DNA of 64,000 nucleotides. It comes from OLB16 sp964481775. GTDB taxonomy: Bacteria; Hinthialibacterota; Hinthialibacteria; OLB16. Positions 43,260-51,835 of the stretch are shown in pieces (position 1 is the first letter of the stretch; each line of letters opens with the position of its first letter). The notes beneath the pieces are model-generated. The model saw only the letters and a program-made list of their open reading frames with translations, was not told where the DNA came from and did no database searches. A program made the translations under genes and the position numbers. The stretch covers positions 1 through 64,000 of the forward strand of contig CAYZUX010000001.1 in assembly GCA_964481775.1 (NCBI GenBank). The letters run 5' to 3'.

Positions 43260-46022
43260 ATGTGGTGCATTCCATTATTATTGGCTGGTGTGGTGACAAG
43301 TACGACCATTGAGGTGGACAATGTCTTTCCCGGGAAGTCATGGGAACAACGCAGTCCTGAATCACTGGGTATGAACGCAAACCTGCTTGATCAGCTGGCT
43401 GAACACCTGGGTGGAAGAGGCTGTGTCATCAAAAACGGCTATATCGTGAAGACATGGGGAGATCAAACCCAGATTGGTGACTGGGCTTCTTCGGCGAAAC
43501 CTGTCTTAAGCACGCTCCTCTTCTTTGCTCTTCAGGAGGGTTTAATTAAGAGTGTAGACCAACCTATTGCAGATTTCGGTTGGAAACTCCAAAAGAAAGA
43601 CCAGGGAATCACCTTTCGTCATCTTGGAAGTATGAGTAGTGGCTATGCCCGGCCTGAAGGACCTGGGGAGGCATGGGCATACAACGATTACGCGATTCAA
43701 CTTTACCAGATGACTCTTTTTGATAAGGTCTTCAAAGAGGATGCAAGGAATGTGGCAGAGCACTCCAATCGATTGGGTGTGCTCAAATTCCAGGATGGCT
43801 TGACCTTCAGTAAAAAACGCCGCCTGTCCACATCGGTGCGAGATTTCTCACGTATCGTTTGGCTGTGGCTGAACAAGGGACGCTGGGGTGACAAGCAGCT
43901 CCTGCCTGCTGAATATTTCAACGAGTATATGAAACCACAAACACCCAAGGACCTGCCCCAGACCCGGAAAGCTGATACGGAAGATTACCTCGAAATCGGT
44001 TCATACGGCGGCGATTCTGACCATTTCAGTGATGATGGACCTGGCACGTATGGTTTTAACTGGTGGTTTAATGACACAGGACGAACTCATCCCGACCGCC
44101 TCACCTGGCCCAGCGCCCCCCCTGATACGATCATGTCGATAGGAGCAAGAGGAAATAGCAGCGCATTTATTCCGAGTATGAATGCGGCTCTGATTTGTGC
44201 GGATGGAAGCTGGAATAATGAAAACACAGATGAAACTCTCCGGTTATTTTCTTTAGCCTGCCGATCAGATCAACCTAAAGTGCAAATTAAGGGCGATCGA
44301 GTAAAATGGCAGCCGATCAAATTGCTTTTTGAAGGACCAATGACCGCAGAGAGGGCTGAACCAAACCCCTTCATGAACTATCGATTGACGGTACGATTCA
44401 CCCGGGATGGCCGTACTGTCGATGTTCCCGGGTATTACGCCGCGGATGGTAATGCGGCAGAAACGGGGGCGAATAGCGGCTCAATATGGAGTGTTAATTT
44501 CACCCCCGATGAAGAGGGGATTTGGAACTACGAAACAGAATTCGTAACCGGCATGAAGATAGCCATTTCAGAAAAGACAACCACCGGTGTACCAGTAAGT
44601 TTTGATGGAGCTTCGGGATGCTTTGAGGTAAAACCAATCGATTCCAGTGCTCCCGGTTTTTACTCTAAGGGTATGTTGCGTGCGCAGGGTCATCGCTATC
44701 TCCAGTTCGCTGAGACTGGTGAGTATTTCCTAAAAGGTGGCACGGACAGCCCGGAAAACCTGTTGGCCTATTCTGATTTTGATGGAACCAAGCCCACTCA
44801 CAAATATGGACCTCACGCGGCTGATTGGCGTCAGGGTGATCCTCAATGGCAAAATGGCAAAGGTAAGAATCTGGTTGGCGCTCTTAATTATCTGGCGTCA
44901 AAAGGCATGAATTCGGTCTATTTCCTGACCATGAATGTGGGTGGTGATGGAAAGGATGTGTGGCCATGGATTGATACTGACGAAAAGGGCCGTTTTGATT
45001 GCAGTAAACTGGACCAGTGGGATATCATCTTTACACATATGGATAAGCTGGGACTGCTAATGCATGTCGTGACTCAGGAACAGGAAAACGACCAACTACT
45101 AGATGATGGAAACCTTGGCGATGAAAGGAAACTATACTACCGCGAGCTTGTTGCAAGATTTGCTCATCACCCGGCTGTTGTCTGGAATCTTGGGGAAGAG
45201 AATACCAATACAGACGAACAGCGTAAATCCTTTGCAGCCTATATCCGTATGTTGGATCCCTATCGTCATCCAATCGTGGTCCATACATTTCCTAGTCAAT
45301 ATAACAAGGTCTATGATCCTCTCCTTGGTTTCCCTCATTTCGATGGACCATCACTGCAGATGGGAGATATGAGGAAAACCCACGAGGAGACCCTCAAGTG
45401 GGTGATTCTCTCCGGGAAAGCCGGAAAGCAGTGGTTTGTCTGCCAGGATGAAATTGGGCCACCCAGTGTTGGAGTAAAGCCTGACAATGAGGATCCGGAC
45501 CATTCTGATGTGTTGCGTCATGCGTTGTGGGGTAACCTGATGGCGGGTGGTGCCGGGGCGGAATGGTTTTTCCAGAGCGATCTCCATACTGAAGACTGGA
45601 GAACAAGGGACAGGCTCTGGGAGAAGACCTTTTTCGCTCTCAACTTCTTCCAAAAACATCTCCCCTTTGCAGAGATGCAACCCCGTGACGACCTGGTGGC
45701 GGGAGAGGGTTCCTGGTGTTTGGCAAACGCTGGCGAGATTTATGCAATCTACACCTCTTCTCCGGATAATTGCCAAATGCTGCTGGGTGAAGGGAATTAC
45801 CGTGTTGACTGGTACAACCCAGTGAATGGTGGAGACCTGATTCCAGGTGGTTCAATTGTGGGTGGAGGAGAACGCACATTTGGTCATCCGCCACATAATA
45901 GGTCTGAAACTTGGGTGATCCTGTTGCGGAAATTACGAGCTGGACAAATGGAAAACGAAAAGGGTATTGTTGATCTTTCTACCGAATACCCTGACCTGAA
46001 TGTACATCCTGAAAAGCCTTGA
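43260..46022 (+). CDS. Serine hydrolase (beta-lactamase fold) + DUF5060 + TIM-barrel glycosidase fusion
   Basis: 920 residues. Residues about 25-340 are a class C beta-lactamase/esterase-type domain: S77-x-x-K80 (WASSAK), Y141-N-D143 and a FNWWFNDTG stretch late in the domain. A DUF5060-like beta domain follows (about 345-460; KLLFEGPMTAERAEPNPFMNYRL), then a collagen-binding-domain/DUF4038-like TIM barrel (about 470-800; FLKGGTDSPENLLAY, YLASKGMNSVYFL, VWNLGEENTNT with the expected acid/base E, WFVCQDEIGPP with the likely nucleophile E) and a C-terminal beta domain. The N-terminus is hydrophobic for about 13 residues, so export is possible but weak. AGGAGG lies 8 nt before the ATG. A plausible role is combined ester removal and glycoside cleavage on one glycan. 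No frameshift joins the halves. Confidence 0.78.
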   Translation: MWCIPLLLAGVVTSTTIEVDNVFPGKSWEQRSPESLGMNANLLDQLAEHLGGRGCVIKNGYIVKTWGDQTQIGDWASSAKPVLSTLLFFALQEGLIKSVDQPIADFGWKLQKKDQGITFRHLGSMSSGYARPEGPGEAWAYNDYAIQLYQMTLFDKVFKEDARNVAEHSNRLGVLKFQDGLTFSKKRRLSTSVRDFSRIVWLWLNKGRWGDKQLLPAEYFNEYMKPQTPKDLPQTRKADTEDYLEIGSYGGDSDHFSDDGPGTYGFNWWFNDTGRTHPDRLTWPSAPPDTIMSIGARGNSSAFIPSMNAALICADGSWNNENTDETLRLFSLACRSDQPKVQIKGDRVKWQPIKLLFEGPMTAERAEPNPFMNYRLTVRFTRDGRTVDVPGYYAADGNAAETGANSGSIWSVNFTPDEEGIWNYETEFVTGMKIAISEKTTTGVPVSFDGASGCFEVKPIDSSAPGFYSKGMLRAQGHRYLQFAETGEYFLKGGTDSPENLLAYSDFDGTKPTHKYGPHAADWRQGDPQWQNGKGKNLVGALNYLASKGMNSVYFLTMNVGGDGKDVWPWIDTDEKGRFDCSKLDQWDIIFTHMDKLGLLMHVVTQEQENDQLLDDGNLGDERKLYYRELVARFAHHPAVVWNLGEENTNTDEQRKSFAAYIRMLDPYRHPIVVHTFPSQYNKVYDPLLGFPHFDGPSLQMGDMRKTHEETLKWVILSGKAGKQWFVCQDEIGPPSVGVKPDNEDPDHSDVLRHALWGNLMAGGAGAEWFFQSDLHTEDWRTRDRLWEKTFFALNFFQKHLPFAEMQPRDDLVAGEGSWCLANAGEIYAIYTSSPDNCQMLLGEGNYRVDWYNPVNGGDLIPGGSIVGGGERTFGHPPHNRSETWVILLRKLRAGQMENEKGIVDLSTEYPDLNVHPEKP

Positions 46023-46058
46023 CTTTTTTTTTAATCCTTACAGATGGCATATATTTAC

Positions 46059-46188
46059 TATTGACCTTTGCTTAGCTAACAGCCTGTTGAAAATGGGTGT
46101 AACCATGGATTTCCGGGAAAACGGAAATCCACAACCTCATAGCAAGAGCGAGTTTTTCGACAAGCTGTTAGCTGTGAAAGGGTCAATA
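46059..46188. repeat. MITE/REP-like element with 35-bp inverted ends
   Basis: Arms 46059-46093 and 46154-46188 match in inverted orientation at 29 of 35 positions without gaps. Inside is a perfect hairpin (ggatttccg 46107-46115, cggaaatcc 46122-46130). The ends are TA...TA, as expected for a TA-target transposable relic. Part of the element (cagcctgttgaaaa and the following ..aacc.tggatt.ccg) recurs at 59315-59359. It lies between convergent genes and may also act as a terminator. Confidence 0.65.
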
Positions 46189-46261
46189 ATAGAATAATTC
46201 CACCAATCCGCATCCATGCCATAAATTGGGTTCGATTTTGTGAGTTTGGGAAAAGAAAACC

Positions 46262-48685
46262 CTATCGATAATAAGAGCAAGTTGTGATGGCGGATTTTAT
46301 TTCTTGACGATATTGGTCGCCAATCTCTTCGGCTGATAAGTCTCTCGCGAAAAACTTGAACTCGTCCATCTGTCCGGAAAAGTATTGGCTTTTCAGAAAG
46401 TGAGGATTATAGCCGATACTGATTTCCTTGGCATTTGTTTCCAAAAGGGGATGAATTGAGATTTGTTCAATTGCCGAACCGTTCAGGTATAGTTTGAATG
46501 AATTATTATCCTTGACTACAGAAATATGATACCAGCAACTGTTTTTCAGTTCATAACCTGATGTCAAGCAGGTTGTGTCTTGAATAATGCCAGCGTAGAG
46601 AATATTCCCGGTGATGAAAATTGTCAGAGGATCGTCATTCAGAGCACTGCGCGCTGAGACGATCGGCAAGCGGAAACCATCGGAAACAACCTCAGGATCC
46701 ATTTCCTTAAGGCGAATCCATACGATAAATGTATAGTTTTCAATCGGGAAGTATGGAAGTCCATAACGAAGCCGGGAGGATTGACCATCAAATAGGATCG
46801 CACTGTCTTCGTTTCCGTTCCGATCGACCGCGGGTAAAGTTCCTGACTCTTCGAGAAGTTGACCTGTCTCAGGTGTTCCATCTCCATCAAGTGGTGATGC
46901 CAGAGCTAGTGCTTCTTCTCCCAACGACTTAATCCAAAGTTGACGGCGTGCACTGTTGATTTCCTGAAAGAAGGGAAGGGTGGATCCCATCTGGTCCATG
47001 GCAATAAGTGAGTCCCCTTTCCACATCATGTCTATTTTCCGGCCATTGAGGATTTCGCTTGTTTCGTATACCGGGAGAGGAAATCCGATCGAAATCACCT
47101 TGTTCAAGGGAGGATTCGATACCTTAAGATAATAGTCCAATAGGGTCGTTGAGAGTAGGACGCCTTCGGAATGGACAGTGATTGTGTCACGATCTACCCA
47201 ATCTGAAAGGCGTACATATAAATGACCAGGGGATTTGACAACAATATTGAAATTATTTCCGTTTGGATATGGCGAGGTTACGGCTATGTCGTCATTCTCG
47301 AAACCGAAAAGAAGGTTCACATAATGATCTCCATTGATCCTCCTACAGCAATTCAATTTTATTTCCGCAACCTGAGCGATTCCTCCTGCCACGATGTCGA
47401 AAAAGAAGGCTCCATTGAAATAAGGATTCCTGGTTGCAAGATGCCCGTAGGGAGCGGGGAAACCATAGGCTCCCTTGCTGCGTCCCTTGACATTATAATA
47501 AGCATCGGGAGTTGGCGGATTTACATTATCGGGAACAAAACTGTTATCAAGGAGCTGGGTTGGCAGGAGGTGGGCTCGCGTATATCGTTCAGCATCCTGA
47601 TAGTATTGGGGAAATCCCCAATCTCCAAGGTGGAGTGCGGTGTGAATGATTTCACAGGTGTTATTGATTTCTCCGACATCGCTATTCATGCTTAAACGTT
47701 CTGGGTACCACCCTGTCTGGCTTGAATGTTCCTTCAGCCCATTATCGTAGAAGGCGCGGACACGTTCTTTCATAATGGGATCGTTTGTCACGGTTGCAAC
47801 CTGTGCCAAAGCGCTCATCCTGCCGACGATCTCAAATCCATGGTCTCCTCCTGAAATACTTCCATCGGCAGGGAAATCATAGGCCATGTGAATCCCTCCA
47901 AAGATTGAGGAAATTTCATAGGCCAGAGAGGAACCGGTCACTTGCTGGTAACGGGATATTGACCAGGTTGCGAAAGGAAAGGAACGGACATTGGATGAAC
48001 TTGGGCCAGGCCATGCAGGAGAACCTCCTGTGCCTCCACCGATTAATCCGAATTTCTGTTGGAAAGCAAGCCAACTGAACCCGGGATTTACAAAATAGGA
48101 ATTATAATTCGACAGAGATTCATTAAAGTACTCGATTGCTGTCGAATCATTCCGAAACTGAACAAGGCCCAGTAACCCTCGCATCCCTGCGCCATTATTG
48201 AAGATCCAACAGGTGTTGAAGGGCCCACCAATCGTGGAGGGATCCGCGGGGATTCCACGCACGAGGTTATATGAATCAAGTAAAACAGTTCGGTATTTTT
48301 CAAAGACAACGGGATCAAGAGGTTGTCCAAGTGCCTTTTCAGCCATGAGGAGAGCATATAAGGCTCTGCCTGTTACATTTCCTACGCTCAATTGGGAATG
48401 GAACTTCATTTGTGGCCGGGAAAGGACCCAGCATTCGAAGTAAGGTATGTTCCGATCCTGGGGATTCAAGATGTTCGACATACAGTGTATTCCCCATTTG
48501 AGCGCCAGATCCAGGTCCGTAGTATTAACTTCCAGTGGTTCGCTTCCTAATGATCCAGTTGACGGGAAAGACAATACCAGAAGAAAACATCCGTATAAAA
48601 GAACTGCATTCAAAAGCTGCTGACTGGTTTTGGGATAATGGCCTGCAGGTGCTGTGAAAGCCGTTACAAGTGATATTCTTTTCAT
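46262..48685 (-). CDS. Exported GH127-like toroid protein with C-terminal LamG domain
   Basis: About 807 residues from ATG 48685 (AGGAG 4-5 nt upstream); ATG 48700 has no such site. An export segment lies near residue 28-45 (AVLLYGCFLLVLSFPSTGS). The toroid (about 55-450) shares with two upstream paralogues the blocks DLDLALKWGIHCMSN..NPQDR.IPYF, GEINNTCEIIHTALHLGDWG, QYYQDAERYTRAHLLPTQLLD and GAYGFPAPYGH. A beta-sandwich (about 470-600; GHLYVRLSDWVDRDTITVHS) resembles GH127/GH146 (DUF1680) enzymes. A LamG domain (about 635-795; YTFIVWIRLKEMD, WYHISVVKDNNSFKLYLNGS) is unique to this copy. It is the last gene of the ABC locus. It ends CSYYR, without the W-tail. Exact family unproven. Confidence 0.7.
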   Translation of the reverse strand: MKRISLVTAFTAPAGHYPKTSQQLLNAVLLYGCFLLVLSFPSTGSLGSEPLEVNTTDLDLALKWGIHCMSNILNPQDRNIPYFECWVLSRPQMKFHSQLSVGNVTGRALYALLMAEKALGQPLDPVVFEKYRTVLLDSYNLVRGIPADPSTIGGPFNTCWIFNNGAGMRGLLGLVQFRNDSTAIEYFNESLSNYNSYFVNPGFSWLAFQQKFGLIGGGTGGSPAWPGPSSSNVRSFPFATWSISRYQQVTGSSLAYEISSIFGGIHMAYDFPADGSISGGDHGFEIVGRMSALAQVATVTNDPIMKERVRAFYDNGLKEHSSQTGWYPERLSMNSDVGEINNTCEIIHTALHLGDWGFPQYYQDAERYTRAHLLPTQLLDNSFVPDNVNPPTPDAYYNVKGRSKGAYGFPAPYGHLATRNPYFNGAFFFDIVAGGIAQVAEIKLNCCRRINGDHYVNLLFGFENDDIAVTSPYPNGNNFNIVVKSPGHLYVRLSDWVDRDTITVHSEGVLLSTTLLDYYLKVSNPPLNKVISIGFPLPVYETSEILNGRKIDMMWKGDSLIAMDQMGSTLPFFQEINSARRQLWIKSLGEEALALASPLDGDGTPETGQLLEESGTLPAVDRNGNEDSAILFDGQSSRLRYGLPYFPIENYTFIVWIRLKEMDPEVVSDGFRLPIVSARSALNDDPLTIFITGNILYAGIIQDTTCLTSGYELKNSCWYHISVVKDNNSFKLYLNGSAIEQISIHPLLETNAKEISIGYNPHFLKSQYFSGQMDEFKFFARDLSAEEIGDQYRQEIKSAITTCSYYR

Positions 48686-48718
48686 CGTTCTCCTGCTCAT
48701 TTACTGATTCGACGAAAC

Positions 48719-49597
48719 CTAACCTTTCAGGCCGCTCATCACCATTCCCTGGATGAAATAGGTCTGAAAGACGAAAAAAACGATAAGGCAGGGAAGAAGA
48801 ACCATAGCTGAGGCCGCCATCAGGGTGTGGAGATAAACACCACCGTAAAAGTAATTCTGGTAGAAGCTGAGTGCCAGTGCAAGGGTACGTTTATTTTCGC
48901 TGGAAACATAAATCAGTGGACCCATGAAATCATTCCAGGCTCCCATGAAAGAGAAAATCGTGACTGTGATCAGGGCTGGCCTGGAAAGTGGCAATGCGAT
49001 ATGACGGAAAGTTGCAAAGAACCCGCATCCATCAATTCGTGCGGCATCCTCAAGTGCGCTTGGGAGTCCCTTGAAGAATTGCCGGAAAAGAAAGATAAAG
49101 AAAGCATTCCCGAAAAAGGCTGGAATGTAGAGTGGCAGGAGAGTATCGATCCATCCAAGATACACGAACAGAGTGAATGTCGGGATCATGGTCACTTGTA
49201 CGGGTAACATCAGGGTGGCAAGGGACAAGAGGAAAAATGTATCACGTCCTTTCCAACGGAGCCTGGCGAAGCTGTAGCCAGCCAGCGAGCAAGAAAAAAG
49301 GCTGCCGGTAATTGTCAGTGCAGTCACCCAGATCGTGTTCCAGAGATATTGGAGGAAAGGCCACTCGACAATCACATCCCGGTAGTTCTCCCAACGTGGA
49401 TGGTCCGGGATCCATTTGGGAGGATAAATAAAAACTTCTCCAGCATCTTTGATTGATGTACTGAGCATCCAGACAAAGGGCATGAGAAAGGTTGCTGCCC
49501 CGAGAATGAGGAGGAGATAGGCAACCCAGTCTCCAAAGGTGCGGAGTGGTCCTGTTGATGGAGCAGGTTCGTTTGGGGAATAGTCCTTAGTCCTCAT
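48719..49597 (-). CDS. Sugar ABC transporter permease (MalG/CUT1 type)
   Basis: 292 residues from ATG 49597; the frame extends to a TTG at 49618. Six membrane segments are visible (for example LLILGAATFLMPFVWMLS). The EAA loop is DAARIDGCGFFATFRHIALP near residue 190-210, which contacts the ATPase. It overlaps the partner permease by 11 bp. With the binding protein it forms a carbohydrate importer of the CUT1 family. No ATPase gene is nearby, so a shared MsmX/UgpC-type ATPase encoded elsewhere must energise it. Confidence 0.92.
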   Translation of the reverse strand: MRTKDYSPNEPAPSTGPLRTFGDWVAYLLLILGAATFLMPFVWMLSTSIKDAGEVFIYPPKWIPDHPRWENYRDVIVEWPFLQYLWNTIWVTALTITGSLFSCSLAGYSFARLRWKGRDTFFLLSLATLMLPVQVTMIPTFTLFVYLGWIDTLLPLYIPAFFGNAFFIFLFRQFFKGLPSALEDAARIDGCGFFATFRHIALPLSRPALITVTIFSFMGAWNDFMGPLIYVSSENKRTLALALSFYQNYFYGGVYLHTLMAASAMVLLPCLIVFFVFQTYFIQGMVMSGLKG

Positions 49598-50474
49598 AAT
49601 ATACCCAGTGTTTTGCAAGTAAGAAATTCAGGAGAGTCAGGCCAAACACGACCAGAAAGAAAAGCCATGCCAGCGCCGAGGCATATCCCATCTGGAGCCA
49701 CTCAAAGGCATTCCTGTAGACATACAGAACAAACATCAGAGTGGCATTGGCCGGGCCACCATTGGTCATGATGGCAGCCTGAGTGAAAACCTGGAAGGAA
49801 CCGATAACTCCCATGATGATGGTGAAAAAAAGAACTGGAGAGAGCATCGGAAGTGTCACATGCCGGAAAAGGTTCCATCGTCCTGCACCATCGATCAAAG
49901 CCGCTTCGTAGAGATAAGGAGGGATCGTCTGCAGACCGGCCAGGTAGATGACCATCGCCCCACCGATCCCCCAAAGGCTCATCAGGATGAGGGCGGGAAG
50001 TGCCCAGACTTCACTGGTCAGCCAGCCAGGTGTTGGCAAGGAAAAAAACCTGAGAATTGTATTGGCAAGACCAAACTCTGGATTGTAAATCCACTGCCAG
50101 AGCATCGCGACAGCGACGCCGGAAATGACAGATGGGAGATAGTAAATGGTCCTGAGAATATATCGCCCAGGACAAGGACGATTCAAGCCAACAGCGATCA
50201 GCAGAGCCAGGGACAGACCCAGAGGGACACTGACAATGGTATAGAGAGATGAGACCATCAGTGATTTTCGAACAAGGGGGTCATCAAAAATCAGCTTGGT
50301 GTAGTTTCCAAGACCTACCCACTCAGGAGGTGAAAGCAGGTTCCAGTCAGTCAGGCTGATAAAGAAGGATGCCACTACAGATCCTCCAACAAAAAGGAGA
50401 AGTCCCAGGATCCATGGCAAGACAAACAGGATACCGGCGACTTGTTCTTTCGTCCTGAGCTTTTGCAATGTCAA
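49587..50474 (-). CDS. Sugar ABC transporter permease (MalF/CUT1 type)
   Basis: 295 residues. Start is TTG 50474, preceded by GGAGG with 6-7 nt spacing and overlapping the binding-protein stop by 4 bp. Six hydrophobic helices are seen, beginning GILFVLPWILGLLLFVGG. The EAA loop is YEAALIDGAGRWNLFRHVTLP near residue 188-208. It pairs with the MalG-like permease. FSLTDWN-type sequences (FISLTDWNLLSPPEWVG) are typical of CUT1 MalF-like proteins that import oligosaccharides or modified sugars. Confidence 0.92.
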   Translation of the reverse strand: MTLQKLRTKEQVAGILFVLPWILGLLLFVGGSVVASFFISLTDWNLLSPPEWVGLGNYTKLIFDDPLVRKSLMVSSLYTIVSVPLGLSLALLIAVGLNRPCPGRYILRTIYYLPSVISGVAVAMLWQWIYNPEFGLANTILRFFSLPTPGWLTSEVWALPALILMSLWGIGGAMVIYLAGLQTIPPYLYEAALIDGAGRWNLFRHVTLPMLSPVLFFTIIMGVIGSFQVFTQAAIMTNGGPANATLMFVLYVYRNAFEWLQMGYASALAWLFFLVVFGLTLLNFLLAKHWVYYED

Positions 50475-51826
50475 TTGACTCCTCCACGTTGAAGGATTTC
50501 ATCCACCTTGGGGACGATCACATTGACACACTCGGTTGCGGATTTCTGGCCCAGCCAGAAGAGGTCCAATTCGACAGGTAACAATGTCTCACATATTTTT
50601 TGTGCCTCCAGATGTAACACATCTCCAGGACGAGCTTTCTTGATGTCCGCGATACGGCATTCCGCATGGTTTTCAGGTACACCCTGTGGATGCCAGAAAC
50701 CGGGATCGCGAGCCAGTCCTTCGCGTGATGGAATCCACAACGCGAAATCACCGAGCATCCTTTGAGCTTCCGGGCTTTGGTAATATTTTACCAGCTCCCA
50801 GGATTCCTCCGGGTGTTTAGTGTCCGCCTTGATCCCATGCCCACAGATCCTGACTGCAACCGCGAATTTCTTTCCCCGGGGTACCGGGGCCATTCCCCAG
50901 GAGAAACTTTTGATGCTGCGGAATTGTTCGATCATCCAGCTGCCTTCGATTTCCATCGCGATCTTTCCGGTCATGAAATCTCCACCCAGTGCACCTGCCT
51001 GAACCGGGTTTGGACTGGCATGATCCTTGTGGATCAGATCCTGGAGGAAGGTAAGAGCCTCGAGTGCCTGAGAGGTTCCCAGGAGGCATCTGGTGGGTGT
51101 AACCATCCGATCAAACAGTTCTCCTCCATTCTGCCAGACGAAATTCAGCCAGAATCCCCACCAGGGGGAAAGATTCGTTCCAAACTGGAGTGGCCTTTCC
51201 CCCTCAAACAGTGTCAGCTGTATGGCTGCTCTTCTGAAAGTTTCCCAATCCCAGTTCTCATCGGGATAGGCGATCCCGGCTTTATCAAAGATGTCCTTGT
51301 TGTAGTAAAGGTGAAAAGTGACCGGGCCAAGGGGGCAGATCAGTGTTTCCCCATGATAGGAATATGACTCCTCACAGTACTTGATTAAAGAATCGTCTTC
51401 TCGCAGAAAGTCCTTTCTGGTTTGTCTCTCACTCTCGATAAAGGGACGTAGACTGAGAAGGCGTTTGTTTTCATACAAAGCAACAGCTTGCCATGCAGTG
51501 AGCCACATCACATCCGGAGCCACCCCGGCCGCGTTCAGGATCTGAAGCTTTGTGTTGTACTGAGCACCCGGGATATGCATGATCTCGACATTAATATCCG
51601 GGTGCGACTCCATGAAAGCTGCGACAATCCGCCTGTTTATGGTCATCTCCTCTGGGCTTCCCCAGGTGGAGAACTTGATGGTCACGCTCCTTGGATGAGA
51701 GAGAAGATCAATGGAATCTCGTGAACACGAGCTCAAGCATGCCGCCAGGATGACAATAACTGGAATACCAGTCTGTGTTGCAGCAGACTGGCCTGACCTT
51801 CCCATATCCGCTACGAGCCCTCTCAT
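50471..51826 (-). CDS. Sugar-binding lipoprotein of ABC transporter (SBP type 1)
   Basis: 451 residues. The signal peptide has two possible lipoboxes, LAAC30 and LSSC34, so the protein is probably lipid-anchored. The type 1 extracellular solute-binding fold shows VTIKFSTWGSPEEMTINRRIVAAFMESHPDIN at the mature start, NAAGVAPDVMWLTAW and GKIAMEIEGSWMIEQF. It delivers the sugar to the two permeases that follow and overlaps the first by 4 bp. Placed between GH127-like genes, it likely binds an oligosaccharide or sugar acid released by the secreted paralogues. Confidence 0.9.
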   Translation of the reverse strand: MRGLVADMGRSGQSAATQTGIPVIVILAACLSSCSRDSIDLLSHPRSVTIKFSTWGSPEEMTINRRIVAAFMESHPDINVEIMHIPGAQYNTKLQILNAAGVAPDVMWLTAWQAVALYENKRLLSLRPFIESERQTRKDFLREDDSLIKYCEESYSYHGETLICPLGPVTFHLYYNKDIFDKAGIAYPDENWDWETFRRAAIQLTLFEGERPLQFGTNLSPWWGFWLNFVWQNGGELFDRMVTPTRCLLGTSQALEALTFLQDLIHKDHASPNPVQAGALGGDFMTGKIAMEIEGSWMIEQFRSIKSFSWGMAPVPRGKKFAVAVRICGHGIKADTKHPEESWELVKYYQSPEAQRMLGDFALWIPSREGLARDPGFWHPQGVPENHAECRIADIKKARPGDVLHLEAQKICETLLPVELDLFWLGQKSATECVNVIVPKVDEILQRGGVN

Positions 51827-51835
51827 GACCCAATT

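Noticed and set aside
46024..46034. T-run directly after the stop of the serine hydrolase/glycosidase gene
   Set aside because: No stem precedes it, so it is not an intrinsic terminator on its own; the inverted-repeat element downstream is a better candidate.
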